From positions 16,256 to 80,255 of the forward strand of contig JAJCYH010000025.1 of the NCBI GenBank assembly GCA_029262995.1: a stretch of 64,000 bases of DNA, in the 5' to 3' direction. Below, piece by piece: positions 37,467 to 48,109 of the stretch; within the stretch, counting starts at the first letter, position 1, and each line of letters opens with the position of its first letter. The notes beneath the pieces were generated by a model. The model was not told the DNA's origin, searched no databases, and saw nothing but the letters and a program-made list of their open reading frames with translations. A program made the translations under genes and the position numbers. Source of the DNA: Saprospiraceae bacterium. GTDB lineage: Bacteria; Bacteroidota; Bacteroidia; Chitinophagales; Saprospiraceae.

Positions 37467-38195
37467 TTAAAGCTCGAAATTGAAACCATTTTCTTTAGCT
37501 TCCTCATATTTAAAAGCATCGAAAGAATAGAACTTTGCTGGTCTATGTGCAACGCCTTGCTGAAGTTCACTATGAACTTGAAGGATGTTCATACTTAATA
37601 TCTTCTTTCTGAAATTTCGCTTGTCTAAATCTTTTTCCAAAATGGATTCGTACAGCTTTTGAAGCTCAGTCAAAGTAAATTTCTTTGGCAATAATTCAAA
37701 TCCAATAGGTCTATACTTCACATTTCTACGCAACCTTTTGAGGCAGGTATCCATAATTTCATAATGATCATAGGCTAATGTTTCAATTGACCTGATTTCT
37801 TTCCATTCTACTTTATCAGCAAATGAAGAGGGCCTGATGTTTACATCATCTATATTTATTAAGGAATAGTAAGCAACTGTAATAACACGACCGCGCGGAT
37901 GCCGGTCTACCTTTCCAAAGGTGTGAACTTGCTCAAGATATACATTTTGAATCCCCGTCAGTTGCTCCAATACTTTCAAAGCTCCTTTGTCCAAATCTTG
38001 GTCTTGCTCAACAATATCACCTGGTAAAGCCCAATATCCTGCAAAAGGATCATGCTTACGTCTGATCAGTAATACTTTAAGGTTATCACCATCAAATCCG
38101 AATATGACATTATCGACAGAAAACGCAGACTTGTAAAATTCATCCTGAAAAGGCATCCAGAGTTTATTAGATTTGACACAAATATAAAGATTCAT
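37467..38195 (-). CDS. NUDIX-domain regulator with winged-helix C-terminus (NrtR-like)
   Basis: RRKHDPFAGYWALPGDIVEQDQDLDKGALKVLEQLTGI, then LTELQKLYESILEKDLDKRNFRKKIL. Confidence 0.85.
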   Translation of the reverse strand: MNLYICVKSNKLWMPFQDEFYKSAFSVDNVIFGFDGDNLKVLLIRRKHDPFAGYWALPGDIVEQDQDLDKGALKVLEQLTGIQNVYLEQVHTFGKVDRHPRGRVITVAYYSLINIDDVNIRPSSFADKVEWKEIRSIETLAYDHYEIMDTCLKRLRRNVKYRPIGFELLPKKFTLTELQKLYESILEKDLDKRNFRKKILSMNILQVHSELQQGVAHRPAKFYSFDAFKYEEAKENGFNFEL

Positions 38196-38199
38196 TGGA

Positions 38200-39222
38200 A
38201 TGCAAATAAATTTAATCAGTGATACAATTACAAAACCATCAAGACAAATGCTTGACTTTATGGTTAATGCCGAAGTTGGTGACGATGTTTTTGCTTCAGA
38301 TCCTACTGTAAATGCATTACAAATTCAGATGAGCGAGATGTTTGGGATGGAAGATGCGCTATTCTGCCCATCTGGAACGATGACAAATCAAATCGCAATT
38401 AAAATGCATACAAAGGCCTTGGATGAATTGATTTGCGAGGAAAATTCTCATGTCTTTCAATATGAAACTGGTGGCTATGCATTCAATTCATCAGTGGCCG
38501 TAAATCTAATCAGAGGAAAATATGGCAAACTTGAAGCACAACAGATATTGGATGCCGTAAAACCAATCCATGACTGGTTACCTATTTCCAAAATGGTAGT
38601 CATAGAAAATTCAACCAACAAAGGAGGAGGAAATTATTATACTCTAGCTGAAATTGCCAAAATACAAGCTGCTTGCAAGGAGAAATCTCTCAAACTGCAT
38701 CTTGATGGAGCAAGACTCTTTAATGTTCTTGTCGAAACTGGAGAATCAACTAAAGATGTAGGCAAGTACTTTGACAGTATTTCTATCTGTCTCTCCAAAG
38801 GACTAGGCGCCCCTATAGGTTCTGTTTTAATAGGAAGTAAAGAAGAAATCACCCAAGCACGAAGGTATCGGAAAGTTATGGGTGGTGGAATGCGTCAGGC
38901 AGGCGTGTTGGCAGCGGCAGGAATCTTCGCATTAAATAATAATATTGCAAGACTGAAGGAAGACAATGATCGTGCAAAGCTTTTAGGAAAATGCCTTGAA
39001 AACTGCTCTTATGTAGAAAGCATCCAGCCCGTAAAAACCAATATCATCATCTTTACATTAAAGGATTGGACAGCAGAATACTTTTTAAATTTAATCGATA
39101 AACATGACATTCTTGCGGCACCATTTGGGCATAAGCAAGTTAGATTTGTTACACACATGCATTTTGATGACAATCAACTGGAGAAAGCTTCAAAAATATT
39201 AAGGGACTTGGAAAATACTTAG
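38200..39222 (+). CDS. ltaE: Threonine aldolase (PLP-dependent, beta-eliminating lyase family)
   Basis: INLISDTITKPSRQML, VGDDVFASDPTVNALQ, LHLDGARLFN, SICLSKGLGAPIGSVL. Confidence 0.92.
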   Translation: MQINLISDTITKPSRQMLDFMVNAEVGDDVFASDPTVNALQIQMSEMFGMEDALFCPSGTMTNQIAIKMHTKALDELICEENSHVFQYETGGYAFNSSVAVNLIRGKYGKLEAQQILDAVKPIHDWLPISKMVVIENSTNKGGGNYYTLAEIAKIQAACKEKSLKLHLDGARLFNVLVETGESTKDVGKYFDSISICLSKGLGAPIGSVLIGSKEEITQARRYRKVMGGGMRQAGVLAAAGIFALNNNIARLKEDNDRAKLLGKCLENCSYVESIQPVKTNIIIFTLKDWTAEYFLNLIDKHDILAAPFGHKQVRFVTHMHFDDNQLEKASKILRDLENT

Positions 39223-39818
39223 GATTTGGAATGACCAGATTCTCTGCGTTTCAGCTCATCTCTGATTAAAGCTGCCTTTTCATAATCTTCAGTTTCAAGA
39301 ACATCACTTAACAGTTTGTTGAGTGCGCTTATAGAATAATTATCAAAGGAATCAGGATTTGATTCTTTAATTGGAGGTTCTTCAAATTCATCAATTGATT
39401 CATCGGAATCCTCTAAGACTACTCCTGCTTGTTCCATCACAAAATCAAAAGTAAATAGTGGAGATTTAAACCTTACAGCCATAGCGATGGCATCAGATGT
39501 TCTAGAGTCTATTACAAATTCGCTTCCTTCTCTCACACAGACCAACTGTGCATAGAAGATGCCATCAAGCAAATTGTTGATAATCACTTCCTTAAGTTCA
39601 ATGTCAAACGTATCCAAAGTGTTTTTGAATAAATCATGTGTCAGAGGTCTGTTGGGTGTCATTCTCTCCATTGCTACAGCGATTGCCTGAGCTTCAAATC
39701 CTCCAATGACAATTGGTAGTCTTCTACTCCCACCTAATTCTCCCAATACAACCGCATAATTATGAGATTGTGTCACACTGTGGGATAAGGCTACAATTTC
39801 TAACTCCAATTTTTTCAT
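39219..39818 (-). CDS. Bifunctional nuclease family (DUF151) protein with C-terminal UvrB/UvrC motif
   Basis: LPIVIGGFEAQAIAVAMER..PRPLTHDLF-like, DSRTSDAIAMAVRFKSPLF, LNKLLSDVLETEDYEKAALIRDELKRRE. Confidence 0.9.
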   Translation of the reverse strand: MKKLELEIVALSHSVTQSHNYAVVLGELGGSRRLPIVIGGFEAQAIAVAMERMTPNRPLTHDLFKNTLDTFDIELKEVIINNLLDGIFYAQLVCVREGSEFVIDSRTSDAIAMAVRFKSPLFTFDFVMEQAGVVLEDSDESIDEFEEPPIKESNPDSFDNYSISALNKLLSDVLETEDYEKAALIRDELKRRESGHSKS

Positions 39819-39999
39819 AAAACAAAATTTTCAGCTGTTCCGTTATAGAACAATCTCTTACTTCTTATAACGCAAAGGAAAGCTATTTTTTCTTAAAACA
39901 TTATAAAAAATGTCTATAAATGGGGCAAATGACATTACTAAGCATCCAAGTTTTAGCATTTTATTTAACTCTCAGTCAATAAAGTAATTAGAAACTATT

Positions 40000-40953
40000 C
40001 TACCCTTCCTTAAATTTTTTAAGTGACTCATTAAGGCGAGGAACTACATCAAAAAGGTCAGCAACAACTCCATAATCAGCAGCCTTAAAAAACGGCGCTT
40101 CAGAATCTTTGTTTATGACTACTATGGTTTTAGAATTATTGACGCCTGCCAAATGCTGAATAGCACCTGATATGCCAATAGCTATATATAAGTTTGGTTT
40201 GATTGCAATACCTGTTTGTCCTACATGCTCATGATGAGGTCTCCAGCCACTATCTGAAACTGGTCTTGAACAAGCTGTCGTAGCACCTAGTGTCTCTGCG
40301 AGTTCCTCTATGATTCCCCAATTCTCAGGGCCTTTCATTCCTCTTCCAGCAGAGACGACCAGTTCGGCTTCAGGCAATGGAACCGTGCCTTGAACTCTAG
40401 TGGTTTCTACAAGTGAAACATCAGATGAATAACTGCTTGCATCAAATGTTTCAACATTGGATGGCTTGGATATTTCTTGTACGCCAATCGAATTTCTAGA
40501 AACAGATATAATCTTAAAGTTAGATACCATCTGAAAGGTGCCGACAGATTTTCCTGAAAACAAAGATTTGTCAACAGCAAACTGATTGGTCAAATCAGGT
40601 AATGTAGTAACGGAAGAGACAACGGACCCATCCATACGTGTAGCGATTCTTCCCAACAAGGATTTACCTCTTGAATTATCTGCCAATATAACAACTGAAG
40701 CATCATTTGCTTTTGCAAAATCTGAAATCAATTTTGTCATCATCTTAGAGTCATGAAGTGCTTCATGACTAAAGTTGACAATTTTATCTGCACCATAATT
40801 GGATAATTTTTGAGCAACAGAAGAATCTGCATTGGTCAATGCGATGCACTGGGTAGACATAGACTCAGCCAATTTGCATCCATAATTACATAATTCGTAA
40901 GCTGCCTTTTTGAAGTTGCCATTAATGGCTTCTATATATACTAATATTGACAT
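40000..40953 (-). CDS. etfA: Electron transfer flavoprotein alpha subunit
   Basis: VSAGRGMKGPENWGIIEELAETLGATTACSRPVSDSGWRPHHEHVGQTGIAIKPNLYIAIGISGAIQHLAG. Confidence 0.97.
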   Translation of the reverse strand: MSILVYIEAINGNFKKAAYELCNYGCKLAESMSTQCIALTNADSSVAQKLSNYGADKIVNFSHEALHDSKMMTKLISDFAKANDASVVILADNSRGKSLLGRIATRMDGSVVSSVTTLPDLTNQFAVDKSLFSGKSVGTFQMVSNFKIISVSRNSIGVQEISKPSNVETFDASSYSSDVSLVETTRVQGTVPLPEAELVVSAGRGMKGPENWGIIEELAETLGATTACSRPVSDSGWRPHHEHVGQTGIAIKPNLYIAIGISGAIQHLAGVNNSKTIVVINKDSEAPFFKAADYGVVADLFDVVPRLNESLKKFKEG

Positions 40954-40970
40954 GAATTTCTTTTTATTTA

Positions 40971-41711
40971 TTAAATTACTTTAGCTTCTTCATGAAGCAA
41001 TCTCACCAATTCATCCATATCCTGTGGATCTATCAATCTAACTCCTGATTTTTCAGCAGGCAGTTGGTATTTGGTAATTTGTTCCTTAGCGGAAAAATCA
41101 ACAGGACCAATAACTTCTAATGGCTTCTTTTTAGACATCATAATTCCACGCATATTCGGAATACGTTGCTCTGCCATCCCCTTAGAAGCTGACACAACAA
41201 ATGGAATTTGTAATTTGAGAACTTCAACACCACCTTCAATATCACAGGTAACTGTCGCTTCATTACCTTCAAGCTTCATTTTACTTGCATAACTCAAAAA
41301 CGGTAAATCTAAATATTCTGCTATCATGGCACCTACTAGAGATCCATTATAATCAATTGATTCTTTTCCAAGCAAAATCATATCAAAGGATTTGTCTTTT
41401 GCATATTCTGCAATTTGCTTTGCAACATAGGACGCCGATTTAGCTTCTCCATCAATTCGTATTGCTTCATCTGCACCGATAGCCAAAGCCTTTCGGATGA
41501 CAATATCATTTTCTGCAGGACCGACATTTATAACAACAACTTTACCTCCCATTGCTTCTTGTAACTCAATAGCACGAACTAGAGCATACCATTCATCATA
41601 AGGATTCATGATATATTGAATGCCTTCTGTATTAAATTCAGTAGAGTCAGCATTAAAAGAGATTTTTGCTGTGGTTTCTGGGGTTTTACTGATACAAACA
41701 AGTAAATTCAT
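40971..41711 (-). CDS. etfB: Electron transfer flavoprotein beta subunit
   Basis: MNPYDEWYALVRAIELQEAMGGKVVVINVGPAENDIVIRKALAIGADEAIRID. Confidence 0.95.
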   Translation of the reverse strand: MNLLVCISKTPETTAKISFNADSTEFNTEGIQYIMNPYDEWYALVRAIELQEAMGGKVVVINVGPAENDIVIRKALAIGADEAIRIDGEAKSASYVAKQIAEYAKDKSFDMILLGKESIDYNGSLVGAMIAEYLDLPFLSYASKMKLEGNEATVTCDIEGGVEVLKLQIPFVVSASKGMAEQRIPNMRGIMMSKKKPLEVIGPVDFSAKEQITKYQLPAEKSGVRLIDPQDMDELVRLLHEEAKVI

Positions 41712-41826
41712 AAAATAAGAATCTATATATTCTGATTAAGAAATAATTCAGGAAGCTTTACTCCTGATTTCAAGCTGCAAATATAGTAAATTAATACGCT
41801 TAACTTAGGGCAAAAATTACGCTTAT

Positions 41827-42156
41827 ATGGATAACCCAAGACTAGAAAAATTGTTGAAATTTTATGACAATGATCCTAAAGATGCCTTTATCATTTTTGC
41901 TCTAGCTAAAGAATATGAACAATTGGAGAATGAAGAAAAAGCCTTGGAACTATATGAGCAAATCAGAATAGATCAACCTGATTACATTGGCGTCTATTAT
42001 CATCTAGCCAAACTACAAGAGAAAAGAGGGGACTTTGCTATCGCCTTAGATATTTATGAAGAAGGCATCAAAAAGGCAACGGCGCAAAATGATTTCCATG
42101 CTTTATCGGAATTAAAAAATGCAAAATTAAATCTTGAATTAGAAGAAGGGCTTTAA
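41827..42156 (+). CDS. TPR-containing protein
   Basis: Tetratricopeptide pattern FALAKEYEQLENEEKALELYEQIRIDQPDYIGVYYHLAKLQEKRGDFAIALDIYEEGI. Confidence 0.85.
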   Translation: MDNPRLEKLLKFYDNDPKDAFIIFALAKEYEQLENEEKALELYEQIRIDQPDYIGVYYHLAKLQEKRGDFAIALDIYEEGIKKATAQNDFHALSELKNAKLNLELEEGL

Positions 42157-42939
42157 TCATATTCTGTATATGCCTTCAAAAACTTCTTCAGATGGACCTA
42201 TTAAATAGATATCACTAAACCCTTTACCCTTTCTTTTATAAGCTACTTGTAAATTGCCCCCTACTGCTTTTACCTGGATTGGTGAAATCTCTGTAAATTG
42301 ATTTATTATACAAGCAAGACTGGATGCTACAACCCCGGTCCCACAAGAAAGTGTTTCATCTTCGACGCCCCTTTCATACGTTCTAATCTCTAGAATATCA
42401 TCTTTAAACTTTACAAAATTTACATTGATGCCTTCAGATTTGAACCTATTGTTATAGCGAATTTTTCTGGCTTCCGCCAAAATGTCAAATTGATCGAAAT
42501 GCTCTACAAACTTTATATAGTGTGGTGATCCTGTATCTATGATTATATCTTGATTCTCACGTTCATAATGGTCAATATCAATCATTTTTAAAGATACATT
42601 AGTCGGATCTATACTGGCTTGATGTACGCCATCGATAGCTAAGAATACGGTTTCATTACTAATATATCCTAATTTATGCGCCAAAGTTACGATGCATCGT
42701 CCTCCATTACCACACATGCTACTGGTTCGTCCGTCGGAATTATAGTATATCATTTCAAAATCATAGTCCTCAGAAGCTTTTAGAATCATCAATCCATCTG
42801 CTCCTATACCAAAATGCCTGTCACACATTGCTTTTATGTACTCTTCTGTAAGCTTGCTTTGGATGCCTTCATATTTAAATCCGTCAATTAATATGAAATC
42901 ATTTCCAGTGCCATGATATTTATAAAATGTAAATTCCAA
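42157..42939 (-). CDS. dapF: Diaminopimelate epimerase
   Basis: FYKYHGTGNDFILID, MCGNGGRC, LSCGTGVVAS. Confidence 0.96.
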   Translation of the reverse strand: MEFTFYKYHGTGNDFILIDGFKYEGIQSKLTEEYIKAMCDRHFGIGADGLMILKASEDYDFEMIYYNSDGRTSSMCGNGGRCIVTLAHKLGYISNETVFLAIDGVHQASIDPTNVSLKMIDIDHYERENQDIIIDTGSPHYIKFVEHFDQFDILAEARKIRYNNRFKSEGINVNFVKFKDDILEIRTYERGVEDETLSCGTGVVASSLACIINQFTEISPIQVKAVGGNLQVAYKRKGKGFSDIYLIGPSEEVFEGIYRI

Positions 42940-43164
42940 TCTTTATAAGTTTTTAAGTGATCAACACCTAAGTTATATTTGAAAATTATTTTGATTACAA
43001 ATTTCTAAAAAATTAATCATCAAAAGACATATATAAATTTTACTAATTTATTACTTTGATGCTTTTTTCAAATATTTTTGATCTTTAGATCTATTTTTTA
43101 AAATTTTAATCTTCTATTAACAGTTTATTAGGTTAAATAACAGTCTTACAACAAAGCATTTGTT

Positions 43165-44202
43165 ATGATTAATGAGATAGCCATAGAACGAGAACACAAA
43201 AGGAAGAGTTCATTGTACACTTTTATCATTCACATCCTTATCCTACTGCTAGCCTTTTTCAGTACATGTGAATATCAAAAAGCTGTTGACAATCAATATT
43301 CAGTAGCCTTAAATTTCGAGGAAATAATACCTCCTAAGCTAGAAGAGATGTCAGAAGCAAGCAATAGTAATAAAGGTAAAGAAGCGGAAGGTAAGGCAAG
43401 AGAAAAAGCTGACCGTCCAGCTGATATTCAGGACCAACAAACCAAGACTATTGAAAATAATAGACCTGAGATTAAATTACCTAAACCAACACCTACGCCT
43501 CCAGTACCTACAACGGACCCTGTCATCAGTGAAACCACAATAGATGAAGAGTCTGATGTAACCGCAGCTGAAGAAGAAATTGAAATTGATGCTCCAGAAA
43601 TGGAAGAAGTCCCAGATCCAGTAGTTGTAGAAACTGACAATACCAGTGATGAACCTCCTGCGGATAAAGCTTCTGAGTCCATCAAGACTAAAATTGGTAA
43701 AATATTGGATGTCTTTAAAACAGGCGGCTCAAAAGACAATGGAAATCCTGATGGTAATCCATCAAGCAAAGACGGTTCTAAAGACGGTACCGGCAAAGGC
43801 AATAAAGGTGATGGTAGAGGAAGTGATACATCCGGAAGTGATGGCGATAGCGGATCTGGAACTGGTGGTGATGGAGAAGGGCAATACGATGGATCTGGTA
43901 ACGGCATCTTTGGACGAAAAGTAATTAAAAGAAATATCAATGAAGTTATGAGAGTAGGCTTTGAAAATCAGGAAAACAAAAGGATTGTTGCAAAAGTATG
44001 TATTAACAGAGCTGGTAATGTCGCCTATGCTGAACTTCTAAATCGTGAAACAACGGCTACCATTCCTAAAGGAAAAGAAAAAGAGCTATTGGAAGGGATA
44101 TATGGGTATAAATATGAACCAAATCCAAGAGCACCGATTGAAGAATGTGGAAAGCTCACAATGATTCTTCAAAACATCAGTGCTCTTACAATTAAAAATT
44201 AG
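43165..44202 (+). CDS. TonB-like energy transducer with Gly/Ser/Asp-rich linker
   Basis: N-terminal TM, Pro/Glu-rich then Gly/Asp-rich linker, C-terminal VCINRAGNVAYAELLNRETTATIPKG. Confidence 0.65.
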   Translation: MINEIAIEREHKRKSSLYTFIIHILILLLAFFSTCEYQKAVDNQYSVALNFEEIIPPKLEEMSEASNSNKGKEAEGKAREKADRPADIQDQQTKTIENNRPEIKLPKPTPTPPVPTTDPVISETTIDEESDVTAAEEEIEIDAPEMEEVPDPVVVETDNTSDEPPADKASESIKTKIGKILDVFKTGGSKDNGNPDGNPSSKDGSKDGTGKGNKGDGRGSDTSGSDGDSGSGTGGDGEGQYDGSGNGIFGRKVIKRNINEVMRVGFENQENKRIVAKVCINRAGNVAYAELLNRETTATIPKGKEKELLEGIYGYKYEPNPRAPIEECGKLTMILQNISALTIKN

Positions 44203-44211
44203 AATACTAAT

Positions 44212-45435
44212 TTGGAAGCCTATTCTCTTTACGAGGTAAATCAATACATAAAACGCGTCATTGCGCTAAATTTTGAGGAAGCTGTTTGGGTCGAATGCGA
44301 GATCAATCAGCTTTCTCATTCACGTAGTAACATTTACATGGATCTCATCGAAAAAGATGAAAGCACAGATGAGATAGTTGCCAAAGCATCAGCTACCCTT
44401 TGGTACCGTCAACAACTTTTTATCAAAAAGAAATTAGGAAAAATTGCAGATCAAGTTCTGAGTGCGGGCATTAAAGTAAAACTTAAAGTAACCATTGAAT
44501 TTTCAGAGCGCTACGGCCTTAGCTTTAATATTGTAGACATTGATCCTACCTATACTTTTGGTCAATTTGAAATGGACCGCCAAAAAACAATAGAAAGGCT
44601 GCAGAAAGAAAAACTAATTGAGAAAAACAGGGCTCTTTATCTTCCAACAGTTATTCAAAACATTGCTATTATCTCTTCGGAAACTGCTGCTGGCTATAGA
44701 GATTTTATGGAAGAGCTAAGTCATAACGCCTACGATTATGCCTTCACAACAGATCTTTACAATGCAGCAATGCAAGGACAAAATACTGAACCTGAAGTTG
44801 TAAAGGCATTAAAACAAATAGCTGACAAATCTTATGATGTAGTTATCATTATTAGAGGTGGTGGTTCCAAATTGGATCTTTCTGCATTCGATCATTACAA
44901 TATTGCAGAAGCTATTGCCAAATTATCGCTCCCTGTTATAACTGGGATTGGTCATGAGATTGATCAAAGCGTAAGTGATCTGGTTGCACATACCAACCTT
45001 AAAACACCTACCGCTGTAGCAAGCTTCATTATTGATCATAATTTGCAATTTGAATATGAAATGGACCAACAAATGATGGAACTCTCAGACTTGGTAATTC
45101 AACAACTTGCCTCAAAAAAACTGAAGTTATCACATTTGCAATCCAACTTGGTATCCTATCCCAAATTGCTCATCAGTCAAAAAATGATGGAAATCATAAA
45201 CTTGCAGGACAAGTCAATTGGCAATAGTCAGCAACTTATAAAAAGTAAAAAACAAAAATTAGAAAAGATTGAAGGCGTTATCAATATCCTGAATCCTCAA
45301 AACATCTTAAAGAGAGGATTTACGCTTGTAAAATCAGGAAACCAATACGTTTCTCGAAAATCACAATTATCAAAGAAAGATAGCGATCTTAGTATTGAGT
45401 TTTATGATGGAGATCTCCCAATAAATAAAAAATAA
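44212..45435 (+). CDS. xseA: Exodeoxyribonuclease VII large subunit
   Basis: OB-fold N-terminus, VVIIIRGGGSKLDLSAFD, PVITGIGHEIDQSVSDLVAHTNLKTPTAVA; TTG start. Confidence 0.95.
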   Translation: MEAYSLYEVNQYIKRVIALNFEEAVWVECEINQLSHSRSNIYMDLIEKDESTDEIVAKASATLWYRQQLFIKKKLGKIADQVLSAGIKVKLKVTIEFSERYGLSFNIVDIDPTYTFGQFEMDRQKTIERLQKEKLIEKNRALYLPTVIQNIAIISSETAAGYRDFMEELSHNAYDYAFTTDLYNAAMQGQNTEPEVVKALKQIADKSYDVVIIIRGGGSKLDLSAFDHYNIAEAIAKLSLPVITGIGHEIDQSVSDLVAHTNLKTPTAVASFIIDHNLQFEYEMDQQMMELSDLVIQQLASKKLKLSHLQSNLVSYPKLLISQKMMEIINLQDKSIGNSQQLIKSKKQKLEKIEGVINILNPQNILKRGFTLVKSGNQYVSRKSQLSKKDSDLSIEFYDGDLPINKK

Positions 45436-45632
45436 TGGCAAAAAAAGAAAGTTTCGATAAAGCGTTTGAAGAATTGCAATCAATCATTGGCAAACTGCAA
45501 AATGAAGATGCCAGTATTGATACTCTGAGTGAACAACTCAAAAAAGCCAAGGGCTTAGTAGATATTTGCAAATCTAAATTGAGAGATGTCGAGGCGGATA
45601 TCGAATCCATTCAATTCAATGACGAGGAGTAG
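45435..45632 (+). CDS. xseB: Exodeoxyribonuclease VII small subunit
   Basis: FDKAFEELQSIIGKLQNEDASIDTLSEQLKKAKGLVDICKSKLRDVE; overlaps the xseA stop. Confidence 0.92.
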   Translation: MAKKESFDKAFEELQSIIGKLQNEDASIDTLSEQLKKAKGLVDICKSKLRDVEADIESIQFNDEE

Positions 45633-46654
45633 CTATGCTTGCCCTGTTCTTCGTATGCTTTTATCAGTTCGATCATGAGGTCATAACTTAGGATGCCTGC
45701 AGAAACACCATGAGTTTTTAGATATTTATCATAAATTATATCTCTGTATTTGGGCATCCAATCCTTGAACCTTTGACTGTGTTTATAAATTTCTTCGAGA
45801 TCAACCAACAACAAGGGGTTCATTTCGAAATAATTGTCTTGCCATTCGACCCTAAATAATTTTCGATAGTAATAAGCGAGATATCTCCAATAGGCTAATT
45901 CTGCGCTATACCTCATCAAATCGTTATCAATCATTCCAAGACTTATGTATGCGATAAAATTGCATTCACTCTCATCAGAAATCCCATAACCATGTGCCAT
46001 TTCGTGTGCCATCGTAAAAGCTTTCTGTCGGTAATAGAGACCACCGTCAATATGTCCTTCAAAAGCATGTGGGATATAAATACCAGAAGTTCTGAAATGC
46101 AATAAACTTCCTGGAGGAATAGTACGAACACGCACTCTGCCCAAAACAGGTATCCCCCAAGCGTCTAATATTTTTTCCTGAACTTGTCTGATCAGCTCTT
46201 CCATGTTATCTGGATAACTCTGTAATTCACTAGACTGAAGAAACTTATCCAGAACTGAAGATTGTGCCATAAAACTGTCATAAATGTAACAGCTGTCAAT
46301 CGCAGAGGTGTTGAGATTAAGTTTGTCCTTTAAATTAACCTGCTGATAATTAAATGCCCAAAAAATATAAAACAAGTTTACAATCCAGATCAATACGATT
46401 ATAAAACGACGTAAAATTCCTCTGATTGTTCTTTTTGTATTATAAATTAAGGAGAACAGAACAATCGGAATAACAAGATAGATGCTTGCAAAAGGCAACA
46501 ACCCAAAGCTAAAATCATGAAACAATCTGAAACCCTGGAAAATACCAAACAAATAAAAGTATTCATAAAATACAGTCGCTTTAGAAAAAAGGAAGTTTAG
46601 TATTATCACAAAAAATAAAACAGATAAGGCTAGATTTAAACTATTCCATTTCAC
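45611..46654 (-). CDS. DUF3810 family membrane protein (HExxH-like metalloprotease motif)
   Basis: N-terminal TM helices; FTMAHEMAHGYGISDESECNFIAYISL. Confidence 0.85.
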   Translation of the reverse strand: MKWNSLNLALSVLFFVIILNFLFSKATVFYEYFYLFGIFQGFRLFHDFSFGLLPFASIYLVIPIVLFSLIYNTKRTIRGILRRFIIVLIWIVNLFYIFWAFNYQQVNLKDKLNLNTSAIDSCYIYDSFMAQSSVLDKFLQSSELQSYPDNMEELIRQVQEKILDAWGIPVLGRVRVRTIPPGSLLHFRTSGIYIPHAFEGHIDGGLYYRQKAFTMAHEMAHGYGISDESECNFIAYISLGMIDNDLMRYSAELAYWRYLAYYYRKLFRVEWQDNYFEMNPLLLVDLEEIYKHSQRFKDWMPKYRDIIYDKYLKTHGVSAGILSYDLMIELIKAYEEQGKHSYSSSLN

Positions 46655-46761
46655 AAACGTATTTTTGATAGAACTTTTTATAATTGTACAATGTTAAAAA
46701 GTTGGATTAAATATTTTATTATTCAATTATTTATTAAAAATAGATATTAAAACGACAAAAA

Positions 46762-47079
46762 ATGGCATTTGAATTCACAGACAGTAACTTCCAGGAAGCA
46801 GCTTTGGAAACTGACAAACTAGTACTTGTTGACTTTTGGGCCGAGTGGTGTGGACCATGTAGAATGATCACTCCTATTATAGAAGATCTAGCCAAAGAAT
46901 ACGAAGGAAAAGCAGTGATTGGAAAAGTTAATGTTGATCACCATGCAGGGGTATCCATGAAATATGGTGTAAGAAGTATTCCTACGATCCTATTGATTAA
47001 AAATGGAGAAGTAGTTGACAAGCATGTCGGAGCAACCACAAAAGCTGTTCTTGAGCAAAAAATGGCTGAGCATCTATAG
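46762..47079 (+). CDS. trxA: Thioredoxin
   Basis: VLVDFWAEWCGPCRMITPII, YGVRSIPTILLIKNGEVVDKHVGA. Confidence 0.97.
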   Translation: MAFEFTDSNFQEAALETDKLVLVDFWAEWCGPCRMITPIIEDLAKEYEGKAVIGKVNVDHHAGVSMKYGVRSIPTILLIKNGEVVDKHVGATTKAVLEQKMAEHL

Positions 47080-47106
47080 AATTATTATTATTTTTAAAAT
47101 ATAATT

Positions 47107-47139
47107 AAAGCTCTTAAGCGTTATGTTTAAGAGCTTTTT
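47107..47139 (+). terminator. Rho-independent terminator of trxA
   Basis: AAAGCTCTTAA-GCGTTATG-TTTAAGAGCTTTTT. Confidence 0.8.
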
Positions 47140-47154
47140 CATTTAATACATAAT

Positions 47155-48078
47155 ATGTCCTATTTCGAACGTTTTGATCTCAAACAATTAGATAACCTAG
47201 AGTTTCTTGCCAAGCAAGTCGTTGAAGGATTTATAATTGGATTGCATAAATCTCCATTTCACGGTTTTTCTGTTGAGTTTGCCGAGCATCGAATTTACAA
47301 TCAAGGCGAAGCCACCAAGAACATAGACTGGAAGGTATATGCAAGAACCGACAAAATGTTTGTCAAAAAATTTGAAGAAGAAACCAATCTTCGTGCACAG
47401 ATCGTCATAGATACATCCTCGTCAATGTATTTTCCGAAAGATAGAAAGGAAAATGAGTTAAACAAACTAGAATTCAGTGCTGTGGCTGCTGCATCTTTGA
47501 TGAGTTTGTTAAAGAAACAAAGAGATGCTTATGGCCTTTCGCTTTTTGATGAAACACTTAACATTCATACAAAAGCAAAATCCAGCTCAATTCATTATAG
47601 GTTGTTACTCACCTATCTGGATACTCTGATCAAAGACAATATAGACAAGAAAAAAACATCCGTTGCTGATACACTGCATCAAATTGCAGACAGCATCCAC
47701 AAAAGATCATTGGTAATTATCTTCAGTGATATGTTTGATCGCGCAGAAAATACAGAATCACTATTTTCAGCATTGCAACACTTGAAGTACAACAAACATG
47801 AAGTTGTACTTTTTCATGTTATGGATAAAAAACTGGAAGGTGAATTTAAATTTGAAAACAGACCTCATGAATTCATAGATATGGAATCCGGAGAAACTGT
47901 GAAACTGCAATCTAACCAGGTCAGAGAATATTATACTAAAAAGCTCGCCGATTATACAGATGCATTAAAAATGAAATGCCTGCAATACCGTATTGATTTT
48001 GTGGAAACAGACATTCGAAAAGGTTTTGTACCTATCCTTGAATCCTATCTTGTTAAAAGAAAAAAAATGAGGACATAG
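47155..48078 (+). CDS. DUF58 domain protein (vWA-like)
   Basis: HRIYNQGEATKNIDWKVYARTDKMFVKKFEEETNLRAQIVIDTSSSM. Confidence 0.9.
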   Translation: MSYFERFDLKQLDNLEFLAKQVVEGFIIGLHKSPFHGFSVEFAEHRIYNQGEATKNIDWKVYARTDKMFVKKFEEETNLRAQIVIDTSSSMYFPKDRKENELNKLEFSAVAAASLMSLLKKQRDAYGLSLFDETLNIHTKAKSSSIHYRLLLTYLDTLIKDNIDKKKTSVADTLHQIADSIHKRSLVIIFSDMFDRAENTESLFSALQHLKYNKHEVVLFHVMDKKLEGEFKFENRPHEFIDMESGETVKLQSNQVREYYTKKLADYTDALKMKCLQYRIDFVETDIRKGFVPILESYLVKRKKMRT

Positions 48079-48109
48079 TCAAAATCAATTTTTGTATAAA
48101 TTTATAGTC

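Noticed and set aside
43428-43940. 170-aa antisense ORF rich in Pro/Leu/Ser
   Set aside because: Reverse-strand shadow of the Gly/Asp-rich linker of the TonB-like gene; no independent support.
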